From Rugamonas brunnea (GTDB lineage: Bacteria > Pseudomonadota > Gammaproteobacteria > Burkholderiales > Burkholderiaceae_D), in contig NZ_JACEZT010000001.1 in NCBI RefSeq assembly GCF_014042345.1, forward strand, positions 124,001 to 188,000: a DNA stretch of 64,000 nucleotides. Direction: 5' to 3'. The position numbers were made by a program, and so were the translations under genes. Every line of letters starts with the position of its first letter. Within the stretch, counting starts at the first letter, position 1. Shown piece after piece: positions 11,480 to 20,274 of the stretch. The notes beneath the pieces were generated by a model that was not told the origin of the DNA, did no database searches, and worked only from the letters and a program-made list of their open reading frames with translations.

Positions 11480-13198
11480 TTACGCTCGACCCGCCGCGCC
11501 GGCCTTTACCATCAACTGCGCCGCGCTTTCGATGCCCCGGTCACGTTGTTTTGGAGGTAACTGTCGCGCCGCCATGGCCGACACATTGTCGCGCGCCACC
11601 AGCCGGAACACGTTCACCAGGTTGCCCAACCGGACGGCCTGCTGGCGCATGTTCTCCGCCCCGGCGGCGGCCTGCTCGACCAGTGCCGAGTTCTGTTGCG
11701 TCATCGCGTCGAGCTGCGCCACGGTCTGGTTGACCTGCGCGATGCCCTGGCTTTGCTCGACGCTGGCGTCGCTGATCTCGCCCATGATGGTGGCCGAGCG
11801 GTCGATCGATTGCGCGATGCCGCTCATGACGTTGCCCGCCGCGTCGGCCAACTGGCCGCCCTGCTCCACCTGCCCGACCGCTTCCCCGATCAGGCCCTTG
11901 ATCTGCTGCGCCGCCGCCGCCGAGCGCTGCGCCAGCGTACGCACTTCCGCCGCCACGACGGCGAAACCGCGTCCCTGCTCGCCCGCCCTCGCCGCTTCCA
12001 CCGCCGCGTTCAGGGCCAGGATATTGGTCTGGAACGCGATGCCGTCGATCACGCCGATGATGTCCGTGATCTGGTGCGCGCTCGACTGGATCTGCCCCAT
12101 CTTCCCTACCACCTCGCCCACGGCGGCCTTGCCTTGCGACGCGCTGTCGCAGGCGGCCACCACCAGCTTGTTGGCGTCGCGCGCGTGGTCGGCGTTCTGG
12201 CGCACGGTTTGCGTCAGCTGCTCCATGACGGAGGCCGTTTCCTCCAGCGCGCTGGCCTGGGCCTCCGTGCGGCCGGCCAGATCGGCGTTACCGGCCGCGA
12301 TCTCGCTCGCGCCCTGGTTGACCTGCACCGTGGCCTCCTGGATCTGCCCGACCAGCAGCTTGATATTGGTCTGCAAAATGCGCAGCGCCTGCATGACGGC
12401 GGCCAGTTCATCGTAACCGTCCGCCTCGATCTTGCCGGACAAGTCGCCCGCGCTCATGCACTCGATGGCCGCCTTGGCCTGCCGCAGCGGCAGCAGGATG
12501 CCCCGGTACAGCAGCGGTATCAACGCCAGCGCCGTCAGCGCGCACACCGTCGCGGTGATGCTGGCCCAATATCCGCCCGGGCCCGGGCCCGCGCCACCTC
12601 CCGCCGATGGCCACGCCAATGCCGCCGTCACCAGGGACAGCACGGCCAGCCCGCCGCCGGCCGCGCTCAACCTGGCCTTGATGGTCATCTTGCGGAACGG
12701 ATTAAGCCGCGCCGACAAGGTACGCACCATGGCCTTGCCTTCCCTGATCTCCATATGCTTGCTGCCGCTGTTCAGCGCCCGGTAGGCCACTTCGGCGGCG
12801 CGGATCTGTTGCGCCGCCGGCTTGATGCGGATCGACACGTAGCCAACCAGCTTGCCGTCTTCGAGCATCGGCGCCGCATTCGTCTCGACCCAGTAGTAGC
12901 CGCCGCTCTTGGTCTGGTTCTTCATCATGCCCACCCACGTCTTGCCGCTACTGAGCGTGCGCCAGAAGTCCTCCGCCAGCGCCTTGGGCATGTCCGGATG
13001 GCGCATGATGCTCTGGTGGGCGCCGATCAATTCCTCGGCCGAATAGCCGCTGATGCGCACGCAATCCGGATTGACATAGGTGAAGTGGCCCTTGAGGTCC
13101 GTCTTCGAAATGATCAGGTCTGACTCGCTGAGCACATACTCGCCGCCGTTCTGGCGCTGCCTGCCCGCGATGGGGGTGGTGGAGATGGAATAGGTCAT
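11480..13198 (-). CDS. PAS-containing methyl-accepting chemotaxis protein (Aer-like)
   Basis: A 572-aa chemoreceptor. An N-terminal PAS domain (about 20-130; LSESDLIISKTDLKGHFTYVNPDCVRISGY, NQTKSGGYYWVETNAAP) is followed by two membrane helices (about 180-200 and 212-232), a HAMP region and a methyl-accepting domain. The latter has the conserved hairpin QTNILALNAAVEAARAGEQG and GFAVVAAEVRTLAQRSA. This layout matches aerotaxis/energy-taxis receptors, which sense redox through a PAS-bound flavin. A cofactor cannot be seen from sequence. It faces the solute-binding gene convergently and lies just beyond the terminator of the phenol operon, on the same strand. Confidence 0.9.
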   Translation of the reverse strand: MTYSISTTPIAGRQRQNGGEYVLSESDLIISKTDLKGHFTYVNPDCVRISGYSAEELIGAHQSIMRHPDMPKALAEDFWRTLSSGKTWVGMMKNQTKSGGYYWVETNAAPMLEDGKLVGYVSIRIKPAAQQIRAAEVAYRALNSGSKHMEIREGKAMVRTLSARLNPFRKMTIKARLSAAGGGLAVLSLVTAALAWPSAGGGAGPGPGGYWASITATVCALTALALIPLLYRGILLPLRQAKAAIECMSAGDLSGKIEADGYDELAAVMQALRILQTNIKLLVGQIQEATVQVNQGASEIAAGNADLAGRTEAQASALEETASVMEQLTQTVRQNADHARDANKLVVAACDSASQGKAAVGEVVGKMGQIQSSAHQITDIIGVIDGIAFQTNILALNAAVEAARAGEQGRGFAVVAAEVRTLAQRSAAAAQQIKGLIGEAVGQVEQGGQLADAAGNVMSGIAQSIDRSATIMGEISDASVEQSQGIAQVNQTVAQLDAMTQQNSALVEQAAAGAENMRQQAVRLGNLVNVFRLVARDNVSAMAARQLPPKQRDRGIESAAQLMVKAGAAGRA

Positions 13199-13215
13199 GG
13201 GAGGTTCCAGAGGTG

Positions 13216-13286
13216 AAAAAACGGGGCGGGCGGGATGGCGCGACAGCCTGCTGGCTGCCCGCGCCTACCCCTCCCGCCCCGCCGTC
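13216..13286 (-). terminator. Rho-independent terminator of the phenol operon
   Basis: Minus-strand hairpin with outer arms GGGGCGGGA and TCCCGCCCGCCCC (one bulge) enclosing a second stem, GGCGCG..CAGCC-AGCA-GGCTG..CGCGCC. A run of six Ts (13221-13216) follows. It lies just after the dmpG stop codon. Confidence 0.85.
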
Positions 13287-13292
13287 AGGCCG

Positions 13293-14342
13293 TCAGGCCG
13301 CTTCGGCCAGCAGTCCGCGCTCGCGCGCCATGGTCATCGCGGTGTCGGTGATCATGTCTTCCTGGCCACCGATCATCTTCTTGCGACCCAGCTCGATCAG
13401 GATGTCGCGCGCCGGCACGCCAAAGCGCTTCGCCGCGCGTTTGGCGTGCAGCAGGAAGGTCGAATACACGCCCGCGTAACCGAGCGTGAGCGAATCGCGA
13501 TCCACACGCACCATGTGATCCATCAGCGGCACCACAATATCCTCGGCCACGTCCATCAGCTTGAACAGGTCGCAGCCCGTCTCGATGCCCATGCGCTCGC
13601 ACACGGCCACGAACACTTCCAGCGGTGTGTTGCCGGCGCCGGCGCCCAGGCCCGCCACGGAACCGTCGATGCGGCTGGCGCCGGCCTCGATGGCGGCGAT
13701 GGAATTAGCGATGCCCATGCCCAGATTGTGGTGGCCATGGAAGCCGATCTCCGTCTCCGGTTTGAGCACGGCGCGCAGCGCGCCGACGCGTGCCTTCACA
13801 TGCTCCGGCAGCATGAAACCGGCCGAATCGGTGATGTAGACGGTTTGCGCGCCATACGATTCCATCAATTTGGCCTGCTTCGCCAGCGCGTCCGGCTCGC
13901 TCAGGTGCGACATCATAAGGAAGCCGGTGGTGTCCATGCCCAGTTTGCGGGCGAAGGCGATGTGCTGGGGCGAGGTGTCCGCCTCGGTGCAATGGGTGGC
14001 CACGTGCACGCTGCGGGCGCCGCAATCGTAGGCCGATTGCAGCTCCTTCATGGTACCCAGGCCGGGGATCAGCAGCACCGAAACCTTGGCCTGCTTCATC
14101 TTCGGCACCACGGCATTCAGGTATTCCTCGTTGCTGTGCAATGCGAAGCCATGCTGCAGCGAGTTGCCACCGAGGCCGCCGCCGTGCGTGACCTGGATCA
14201 GCGGCACGCCCGCATCGTCCAGCGCCGTGGCCACGGCCACCATGTCGGCGATGGTCATCTGTTCGCGCTTGGCGTGCATGCCGTCGCGCAGGCACATGTC
14301 ATGGATGACGACCTTGCGGCCTTTCAGACTGTTCTCGTTCAT
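13293..14342 (-). CDS. dmpG: 4-hydroxy-2-oxovalerate aldolase
   Basis: A 349-aa class II aldolase splitting 4-hydroxy-2-oxovalerate into pyruvate and acetaldehyde. The signature [20 protein letters not shown] supplies the metal-binding Asp and the catalytic Arg/His region, and [15 protein letters not shown] supplies the metal-binding histidines. Its ATG overlaps the dmpF stop by one base (TAATG), the usual arrangement for the channelled aldolase-dehydrogenase pair. It is the last gene of the operon before the terminator. Confidence 0.97.
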   Translation of the reverse strand: MNENSLKGRKVVIHDMCLRDGMHAKREQMTIADMVAVATALDDAGVPLIQVTHGGGLGGNSLQHGFALHSNEEYLNAVVPKMKQAKVSVLLIPGLGTMKELQSAYDCGARSVHVATHCTEADTSPQHIAFARKLGMDTTGFLMMSHLSEPDALAKQAKLMESYGAQTVYITDSAGFMLPEHVKARVGALRAVLKPETEIGFHGHHNLGMGIANSIAAIEAGASRIDGSVAGLGAGAGNTPLEVFVAVCERMGIETGCDLFKLMDVAEDIVVPLMDHMVRVDRDSLTLGYAGVYSTFLLHAKRAAKRFGVPARDILIELGRKKMIGGQEDMITDTAMTMARERGLLAEAA

Positions 14343-15256
14343 TATGCGATCTCCATGGGAGAGAGTTGGATGGTGCCGGCGATGATCTCCTCAGCGAACA
14401 TTTCGGCCGTGCGCGTGGCGGCGGCCGTCATGATGTCCAGGTTGCCCGCGTAGCGCGGCAGGTAGTCGCCCAGGCCCGCCACTTCCATGAACACGGTCAC
14501 GCGCTTGTCGTCGAAAATGGGGCCGTTGACGAGGCGGTAGCCGGGCACGTACTTCTGCACCTGCTCGATCATGGCCAGCACGGCGGCCGTGATGCGGGCC
14601 TCGTCCGGCACCTCGTCGGTCAGGCAGGAGATGGTATTGCGCATCAACATGGGCGGTTCGGCCGGGTTGATGATGCACAGCGCCTTGCCCTTGCGCGCGC
14701 CGCCGATGGCGCAGATGGCGTTGGACGTGGTGTAGGTGAATTCATCGAGGTTGGCGCGGGTGCCGGGGCCGACCGAATGCGATGCCAGGCTGGCGACAAT
14801 CTCGCCATAACCCACGCTCTGCACGCCCGAAATGGCGGCTACGATGGGAATGGTGGCCTGGCCGGCGCAGGAGATCATGTTGACGTTCATGACCACCTTC
14901 TCCGTCAGCGAACGCAGGTTCACCGGCGGCACGCACAGCGGGCCGATGGCGGCGGGCGTCAGGTCGATCATCATCACGCCCAGTTCATTGAGCTTGCGCG
15001 AGTTCTCGGCGTGGACGTAGGCCGAGGTGGCGTCGAACGCGATCTGGATATTGTCTTCCAGGACGTGCGGCAGCAGGCCATCCACGCCGCCAGCCGTGGT
15101 TTTCAGACCCATGTCGGCGGCGCGCTTCAAGCCTTCCGATTGCGGGTCGATACCCACCATCCAGACCGGCTCCAGCAGCGGGCTGCGTTGCAGCTTGTAG
15201 ATCAAGTCGGTGCCGATATTACCGGAGCCGATCAATGCGCATCGTATCTTTTTCAT
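14342..15256 (-). CDS. dmpF: Acetaldehyde dehydrogenase (acylating)
   Basis: A 304-aa enzyme that oxidises acetaldehyde with NAD and CoA to acetyl-CoA. It has the Rossmann start [21 protein letters not shown], the active-site cysteine in [17 protein letters not shown] and the substrate region NRTISC-like [13 protein letters not shown]. It forms a complex with DmpG that passes acetaldehyde internally. Its ATG overlaps the dmpI stop (ATGA), indicating translational coupling. Confidence 0.97.
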   Translation of the reverse strand: MKKIRCALIGSGNIGTDLIYKLQRSPLLEPVWMVGIDPQSEGLKRAADMGLKTTAGGVDGLLPHVLEDNIQIAFDATSAYVHAENSRKLNELGVMMIDLTPAAIGPLCVPPVNLRSLTEKVVMNVNMISCAGQATIPIVAAISGVQSVGYGEIVASLASHSVGPGTRANLDEFTYTTSNAICAIGGARKGKALCIINPAEPPMLMRNTISCLTDEVPDEARITAAVLAMIEQVQKYVPGYRLVNGPIFDDKRVTVFMEVAGLGDYLPRYAGNLDIMTAAATRTAEMFAEEIIAGTIQLSPMEIA

Positions 15257-15453
15257 GAGGCCTCCTGCTTGCGCTGGCCGATGGTGATGCCGCCAACGGC
15301 AAAATGTTCATCCGGGTGTTCGGTGATCAGGACACGGACCTGTTCCGGTCCCACGCCCAGCGTTTCCACCAGCGCCGAGGTGACAGCCGCCACCGCGTTG
15401 CGCTTCTTTTCCGTGCTGCGTCCCGCCAGCAGGTGCATTTCGATAATTGGCAT
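15253..15453 (-). CDS. dmpI: 4-oxalocrotonate tautomerase
   Basis: A 66-aa tautomerase-superfamily protein acting on 2-hydroxymuconate / 2-oxo-3-hexenedioate. After Met removal the catalytic Pro1, Arg11, Arg39 and Phe50 are all present at the canonical positions ([23 protein letters not shown]). Family members are usually 62-63 residues, so it is slightly long. It lies between the decarboxylase and acetaldehyde dehydrogenase genes; in the classic dmp operon the tautomerase is last. Confidence 0.95.
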   Translation of the reverse strand: MPIIEMHLLAGRSTEKKRNAVAAVTSALVETLGVGPEQVRVLITEHPDEHFAVGGITIGQRKQEAS

Positions 15454-15483
15454 GTTGATGCCTCCTTGCTTGTTTAGAATCCG

Positions 15484-16287
15484 TTATTCGATGAAGCGCA
15501 TCGACACGCTGCCCAGCTCCTGGAAGCGGGCCACGACGCTGTCGCCGGGCTTGACCGGGATGGCTTCCGTGATGCCACCGCTCATGACGAAGCTACCGGC
15601 CGGCAGCACCTCGCCCTGTTCGGCCAGGATGTTGACCAGCATGGCGATGGCTTCGGCGGGGTGTCCCAGCACGGCGGCCGAAGCGCCCGTGGCCACAATC
15701 TCGCCGTTCTTTTCCATCACCACGCCCAGCGTGCGCAGGTCCACGTCGGCCGGGTAGCGCGCGCGGCCACCGGCCACGTAGCGCGCCGACGAGCCGTTGT
15801 CGGCGATCACGCTCGGCATGTCGAACTTGAAGCCGGAGAAGCGCGAATCGATGATCTCCACGGCCGGCAGCACGTAATCGGTCGCATCGAGCACCTGCTG
15901 GCGCGTGCAGCCCGGCCCCTGCAACTGGGCCTTGGTGACGAAAGCCACTTCGCACTCCACGCGCGGGTGCACCATGTCGGAGGTGGTGATGGCCGAATTC
16001 TCGGGCCGCGCCATGTCGGCCATGAGGAAGCCGATCGACGGCGCATTCACGCCCATCTGGATCATCTTGGCGCGCGAGGTCAGGCCCGCCTTCCAGCCCA
16101 CCAGCCGCCGGCCATTGGCCAGGAAGCGCTTACGCAGCGCATGCTGCACGGCGTAGCCATCGTCGCTGGTCATGTTCGGATATTCGTCCGTCAGCTTGGG
16201 AATGGCATGGGCGCGCGCCTGCGCCCCTTCGATGCGCTCGCACAGGCGCACCACCTCTTCAGGCGTCAACGTGATTTGACGGCTCAT
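15484..16287 (-). CDS. dmpH: 4-oxalocrotonate decarboxylase
   Basis: A 267-aa member of the hydratase/decarboxylase family. It converts 2-oxo-3-hexenedioate to 2-hydroxypenta-2,4-dienoate plus CO2. Recognisable parts are LVGWKAGLTS, the metal-binding VECEVAFV and EIIDSRFSGFKFDM with VIADNGSSARYV, and SFVMSGGITEAIPV. It overlaps dmpE by 4 bp (ATGA); decarboxylase and hydratase of this pathway form a physical complex. Confidence 0.95.
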   Translation of the reverse strand: MSRQITLTPEEVVRLCERIEGAQARAHAIPKLTDEYPNMTSDDGYAVQHALRKRFLANGRRLVGWKAGLTSRAKMIQMGVNAPSIGFLMADMARPENSAITTSDMVHPRVECEVAFVTKAQLQGPGCTRQQVLDATDYVLPAVEIIDSRFSGFKFDMPSVIADNGSSARYVAGGRARYPADVDLRTLGVVMEKNGEIVATGASAAVLGHPAEAIAMLVNILAEQGEVLPAGSFVMSGGITEAIPVKPGDSVVARFQELGSVSMRFIE

Positions 16288-17081
16288 ACCGCACTCCTTC
16301 CGGAAAATTTAACTTGGCAGCTGCCCAGGCCACCGACGGTGCAGGTCAGTTGGTCGCCATCGGCCACCGGCACCAGCGCCGACTGGGAGCCGGACAGGAT
16401 GATTTCGCCGGCCTTGAATGGGATGCCCAGCGCGCCCAGTGTGTTGGCCAGCCAGGCCACCGCGTTGGCGGGCGAGCCTTGCACGGCGGCGCCGGCGGCG
16501 GTGGAGAACACTTCGCCGTTCTTTTCCAGCACCATGCCGGCCAGCGTGATGTCGAGCTGGCGCGGGTCGCCATGGGTTTTACCGAGCACGAACACGCCGC
16601 ACGAGGCGTTGTCGGCCACCGTGTCCTGGATCTTGATCTTCCAGTCCGTGATGCGCGAATCGACGATCTCGAAGCATGGCACCACATAGTCAGTGGCGCG
16701 GATCACGTCCATGGCGGTGACGCCCGGACCAACCAGGTCATGCTTGAGTACGAAGGCCAGTTCGGCTTCTGCCTTGGGCTGGATCAGGCCATTGAGGTCG
16801 ATGCTGTCGCCCTCCTGGTAGATCATGCCGGAGGTGAGCTGGCCAAAGTCGGGCTGGAACACGCCCAGGAAATCCTGCACGGCCTTGCTGGTGACGCCGA
16901 TCTTCTTGCCGACGATGGTTTCGCCAGCCTGCAGGCGGCGTGCAACCATGCGCGACTGGATGCGGTAGGCATCTTCCAGCGTGATCTCAGGCGTGCGCGC
17001 CGTCAGCGGCGGCACGGTCTTGCGGTCGACGTAGGCTTGATACAGTTCGTCGCCGTATTGGGTGATGGTGTTATCGTCCAT
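16284..17081 (-). CDS. dmpE: 2-oxopent-4-enoate hydratase
   Basis: A 265-aa homologue of the adjacent decarboxylase. It hydrates 2-hydroxypenta-2,4-dienoate to 4-hydroxy-2-oxovalerate. Motifs: IVGKKIGVTSKAVQ, the metal-site EAELAFVLKHDL, FEIVDSRITDWKIKIQDTVADNAS and GEIILSGSQSALVPV. It starts only 7 bp after dmpC, the position where dmpD (hydrolase) sits in Pseudomonas operons, so no hydrolase gene fits here. Confidence 0.95.
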   Translation of the reverse strand: MDDNTITQYGDELYQAYVDRKTVPPLTARTPEITLEDAYRIQSRMVARRLQAGETIVGKKIGVTSKAVQDFLGVFQPDFGQLTSGMIYQEGDSIDLNGLIQPKAEAELAFVLKHDLVGPGVTAMDVIRATDYVVPCFEIVDSRITDWKIKIQDTVADNASCGVFVLGKTHGDPRQLDITLAGMVLEKNGEVFSTAAGAAVQGSPANAVAWLANTLGALGIPFKAGEIILSGSQSALVPVADGDQLTCTVGGLGSCQVKFSGRSAV

Positions 17082-17088
17082 GAATTCC

Positions 17089-18549
17089 TCAGAGCTTGAC
17101 GCAAACGTTGCGCATTTCGGTATAGAACTCCAGCGAGTGCACGCCGCCTTCGCGGCCGATGCCGGACTGCTTTGAACCGCCGAACGCGGTGCGCAGGTCG
17201 CGCAGGAACCAGCTGTTGATCCAGGTGATGCCGACCTCGATGCGTGCCGCCATGCGGTGCGCGCGCGTCAGGTTGGTGGTCCAGATCGTCGTCGACAGGC
17301 CATAGTCGTTATCGTTGGCCAGGTTGACCACTTCGTCCTCCGAGTCGAACGGACGGATGTGGCAGCACGGGCCGAACACTTCCTCGCGCACCACCGAAGC
17401 CGTCTCCGGCAGGCCGGTCCAGATGGTGGGCTGCACCCAGTTGCCCTGCGCCAGCGCTGCCGGCATGTCCGGCACGCCGCCGCCCGTCACCACCGTCGCG
17501 CCCTCCTCCACCGCCTTGGCGTAGTAGGACAGCACCTTGCGGCGGTGCTCATCGCTGATCAGCGGGCCGTAATTGGCCTCGGGATCGTCGGGGCGGCCGA
17601 ACTTGACGGCTTCCGCCTTCTGCTTGAGCGCGGCCACGAAGCGCTCGAAGATGGGACGCTCCACGTACACGCGCTCCGTGCCCAGGCACACCTGGCCCGA
17701 GTTGAGGAAGGCGGAACGGAAGATGCCTTCCACGGCTGCGTCGAAATCGGCGTCCGCGAACACGATGCCGGCGTTCTTGCCGCCCAGTTCGAACGACACG
17801 TCGCGCATGCCTTGCGCGGCGGCCTGCATGATGGTGGTGCCGGTGCGCGTTTCGCCGGTGAAGGTGATCGCGTCCACGCCCTGGTTGCGGGTCAGGTACT
17901 CGCCGGCCGACGCCGGGCCGAAGCCGTTCACCACGTTGTACACGCCGCGCGGGATGCCGACCTTGTTCATCACCTCGCCCAGCAGGGCCGCCGTCAGCGG
18001 CGTTTCCTCGGAAGGCTTGACCACCACCGTGTTACCGCAGGCCAGCGCCGGCGCCACTTTCCACGTCATTAGCAGGAATGGCGCGTTCCACGGCGAGATC
18101 ACGCCCACCACACCCTTGGGCACGCGCAGGCCGTAGTTCAGGGCGCCCCGGCCATCCGGGGTCGCCATCTGGAACGACTCGGTCGGCACGTTCTTGATGA
18201 TGTCCGCGAAGACCTTGAAATTGGCCGCGCCGCGCGGGATGAACACGTGGGTCATCACGTGGCGGGGCTGGCCGGTGTCGGCCATCTCGGCCGCCACGAA
18301 GTCCTCGAAACGGCGCGTGATTTCGTCGGCCACGCCGTACAGCAGATCGACACGCTGGTCGGTCGTCAGTCCGCCCCACACGCCGTTGCGCGCGGCCTTG
18401 GCGGCGCGCACGGCGCGGTCCACGTCCGCCTGGCCGGCTTCGGCCACGCGGGCGATCACGCTGTTGTCGATGGGCGAGCGCTTGTCGAAGGTCTTGCCTT
18501 CCACGCTGTCGACGAACTCACCGTCGATAAAATTCTTCACTATTTGCAT
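17089..18549 (-). CDS. dmpC: 2-hydroxymuconic semialdehyde dehydrogenase
   Basis: A 486-aa NAD-dependent aldehyde dehydrogenase that oxidises the meta-cleavage product to 2-hydroxymuconate. It has the ALDH glutamate motif FELGGKNAGIVF, the catalytic cysteine in LNSGQVCLGTERV and EEVFGPCCHI. Start ATG 18549 follows AAGGAGCAGGCA and gives the family N-terminus MQIVKNFIDGEFV. It is separated from dmpP by 173 bp, the longest gap within the operon, with inverted-repeat sequence. Confidence 0.95.
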   Translation of the reverse strand: MQIVKNFIDGEFVDSVEGKTFDKRSPIDNSVIARVAEAGQADVDRAVRAAKAARNGVWGGLTTDQRVDLLYGVADEITRRFEDFVAAEMADTGQPRHVMTHVFIPRGAANFKVFADIIKNVPTESFQMATPDGRGALNYGLRVPKGVVGVISPWNAPFLLMTWKVAPALACGNTVVVKPSEETPLTAALLGEVMNKVGIPRGVYNVVNGFGPASAGEYLTRNQGVDAITFTGETRTGTTIMQAAAQGMRDVSFELGGKNAGIVFADADFDAAVEGIFRSAFLNSGQVCLGTERVYVERPIFERFVAALKQKAEAVKFGRPDDPEANYGPLISDEHRRKVLSYYAKAVEEGATVVTGGGVPDMPAALAQGNWVQPTIWTGLPETASVVREEVFGPCCHIRPFDSEDEVVNLANDNDYGLSTTIWTTNLTRAHRMAARIEVGITWINSWFLRDLRTAFGGSKQSGIGREGGVHSLEFYTEMRNVCVKL

Positions 18550-18722
18550 TGCCTGCTCCTTGCGATGCTCTCGGCTTGCGAAAGCGGGGATAGTCTTTTG
18601 ATGGCGGCCCGCGGAGCGAACCGGGGGCCGACTGCAATCCAGTTTAGGGACGACAAGCCATACCGTCCAATACCTTTGATCCGGCAACGCGATACCTTGA
18701 CGGTATCAGTCGCCGGCCACGC
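18550..18722 (-). promoter_or_regulatory. Internal gap of the phenol operon with inverted repeat
   Basis: 173 bp between hydroxylase-reductase and lower-pathway genes. It contains the perfect palindrome GATACC-ttgac-GGTATC (18691-18707) and, just downstream on the minus strand, further GGTAT-type half sites (near 18662 and 18670). It may be an mRNA hairpin or an operator for an internal promoter. No ORF is supported. Confidence 0.4.
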
Positions 18723-19781
18723 TCAGATCGAGCGGAACAGCGGGCTGCGCACCTGCTGCGCGTCTGCCGCCGAGATGAATTTCTCCGTGTAGATGTCGCG
18801 CTCGAACAGGCGCCCCTGCATCAGCGTGTTGATGCAAGCGTCGATCATCAGCGGCGGTCCGCACAGGTAAGCCTTGTGGCCACGGAAGTCGTTGTCGAAG
18901 TGCGCCTTCGCCGCCTCGTGCACGAAGCCACGGAAGCCCTGCCACGCGCTGCCTTCCGGCTCGCCCGACAGGGCCGGCACGTAGTGGAAGTTCGGATGCT
19001 TCTCGGCCAGCGCCAGGAACTCGTCGTGGTAGTACAGCTCCTCGCGCGTGCGCTGGCCGTAGACCAGCGTGATGGGCAGCGTGCTGCCCTCGGCCAGCAG
19101 GTCCAGGATCATCGACCGTGGACTGGACAGGCCGGAGCCGCCCGCCATGAAGATGGTGGGCACGGCCGCCGACTTCTTGACGAAGAAGCGGCCGTACGGG
19201 CCGGACAGCCGCACCCGCTCGCCCACCTGCATGTTCTGGTGGACGTAGCCGGTGGCGCGGCCGCCCGGCACGATACGGATATTGAGCTCCACCTCACCAA
19301 GGCCGGGAGGGCCAGCCAGCGAGAACGCGCGGCTGCCCATGTCGTCCGGGAAGTGCAGGTTGACGTACTGGCCGGCCTGGAAGTCGATGCCAGCCGGGTC
19401 ATCCAGCTTGATCCACACGCCCTTGATGGTGGGCGTGAGCGATTCGATGCGGCTCACGGTGCCCATGTAATCGCTCACGGGCAGGTTGCGGGCGTCCGCG
19501 TCTTCATCGATTTCCGCCTCGATCACCAGGTCGCTTTGCGGCGTGGCGCAGCAGGCCAGGCACTTCTGCTCGTCGCGCTCGAAGTCCATCAGCGCGAACG
19601 AGGAGGCGGCGCCGTGATCGACCTCGCCGTCCACCACCTGCACCTTGCAGGTGGCGCACAGGCCGTGACAGCAGGCGTGCGGCAGGTAGATGCCGGCCCG
19701 CAGCGCGGCGTCGAGTATGGTCTGGCCCTCTTCCACCTCGATGGTCTGGCCCAGCGGCTCTATGGTCAGTTGGTAGCTCAT
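18723..19781 (-). CDS. dmpP: Phenol hydroxylase reductase component P5
   Basis: A 352-aa NADH-dependent electron-transfer protein feeding the phenol hydroxylase diiron centre. An N-terminal plant-type [2Fe-2S] domain uses Cys37, Cys42, Cys45 and Cys77 (CHGLCATCK). It is followed by the FAD-binding RAFSLAGPP region and an NAD domain (FMAGGSGLSSPRSMI, YLCGPPLMIDACI). It is the last hydroxylase gene, 10 bp after dmpO. Confidence 0.97.
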   Translation of the reverse strand: MSYQLTIEPLGQTIEVEEGQTILDAALRAGIYLPHACCHGLCATCKVQVVDGEVDHGAASSFALMDFERDEQKCLACCATPQSDLVIEAEIDEDADARNLPVSDYMGTVSRIESLTPTIKGVWIKLDDPAGIDFQAGQYVNLHFPDDMGSRAFSLAGPPGLGEVELNIRIVPGGRATGYVHQNMQVGERVRLSGPYGRFFVKKSAAVPTIFMAGGSGLSSPRSMILDLLAEGSTLPITLVYGQRTREELYYHDEFLALAEKHPNFHYVPALSGEPEGSAWQGFRGFVHEAAKAHFDNDFRGHKAYLCGPPLMIDACINTLMQGRLFERDIYTEKFISAADAQQVRSPLFRSI

Positions 19782-19791
19782 TTCAATTACC

Positions 19792-20148
19792 TCAAGCAGC
19801 GGCGCACAGCGTGTTCAGGCCCGGCGTGTTAAAGCGGATCTGGTCCTTGTGGCCGATGCCATTGGCGGCCACGGTGGCGGAAAAGTCCGGCGTCCAGGGC
19901 TGGTTCGATTTCAGCCACTCGACCTTGTTCCAGTCGATGGCAGCGGCATCGGGGTCGGCCTGCAGCAGCGGCACCAGCATGGTGTCGCGCACGTCGCCCA
20001 GGTTCATGTCCGGGGTGACGCACAGCAGAAACGGCGACGCGAACAGAGAGTGCCGGTCCCAGCTCGCGTACAGCAGCTGCTTGCCCTTGAAGTTGGCGAC
20101 CGTATCGCGCGGTACGCCCACGTATTCCTTGATTGAAGTTACAGCCAT
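19792..20148 (-). CDS. dmpO: Phenol hydroxylase component P4 (small gamma subunit)
   Basis: A 118-aa small subunit of the (alpha beta gamma)2 oxygenase. It is recognised by SIKEYVGVPRDTVANFKGKQLLYASWDRH and DMNLGDVRDTMLVPLL. The order after dmpN matches all known multicomponent phenol hydroxylases. An AGGAGAA ribosome site precedes the ATG, and a strong GC hairpin lies just upstream. Confidence 0.95.
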   Translation of the reverse strand: MAVTSIKEYVGVPRDTVANFKGKQLLYASWDRHSLFASPFLLCVTPDMNLGDVRDTMLVPLLQADPDAAAIDWNKVEWLKSNQPWTPDFSATVAANGIGHKDQIRFNTPGLNTLCAAA

Positions 20149-20179
20149 GATGATTCTCCTCGCATCTATTTGTCATTGC

Positions 20180-20216
20180 GGCGCCGCCCCGCCCTCCTGT
20201 GCTGGCCGGCGGCGCC
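20180..20216 (-). other. Intercistronic hairpin dmpN-dmpO
   Basis: Perfect 9-bp arms GGCGCCGCC (20180-20188) and GGCGGCGCC (20208-20216) with a 19-nt loop, 30 bp before the dmpO ATG. There is no U-tract, so it more likely stabilises or processes mRNA than terminates it. Confidence 0.6.
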
Positions 20217-20224
20217 ATCAGCAG

Positions 20225-20274
20225 CGCTTATTGGCGCTTACTGGCACTTACTGGCACTTACTGGCGCTTACTTG
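20225..20274 (-). repeat. Five tandem 10-bp repeats across the dmpN stop codon
   Basis: Plus-strand units are cgcttattgg, cgcttactgg, cacttactgg, cacttactgg and cgcttacttg. The last unit contains the dmpN TAA. On the mRNA this reads as repeated AGTAAGYGCC, so each unit brings a new in-frame or near-frame TAA. It looks like slipped-strand duplication. Confidence 0.9.

Noticed and set aside
17075..17095. Hidden remnant of dmpD between dmpC and dmpE
   Set aside because: Only 7 bp separate the two genes; there is no room for even a fragment.
20225..20274. Possible CRISPR-like array
   Set aside because: Units are only 10 bp and contiguous with no unique spacers, and there are no cas genes nearby; it is a simple tandem repeat.
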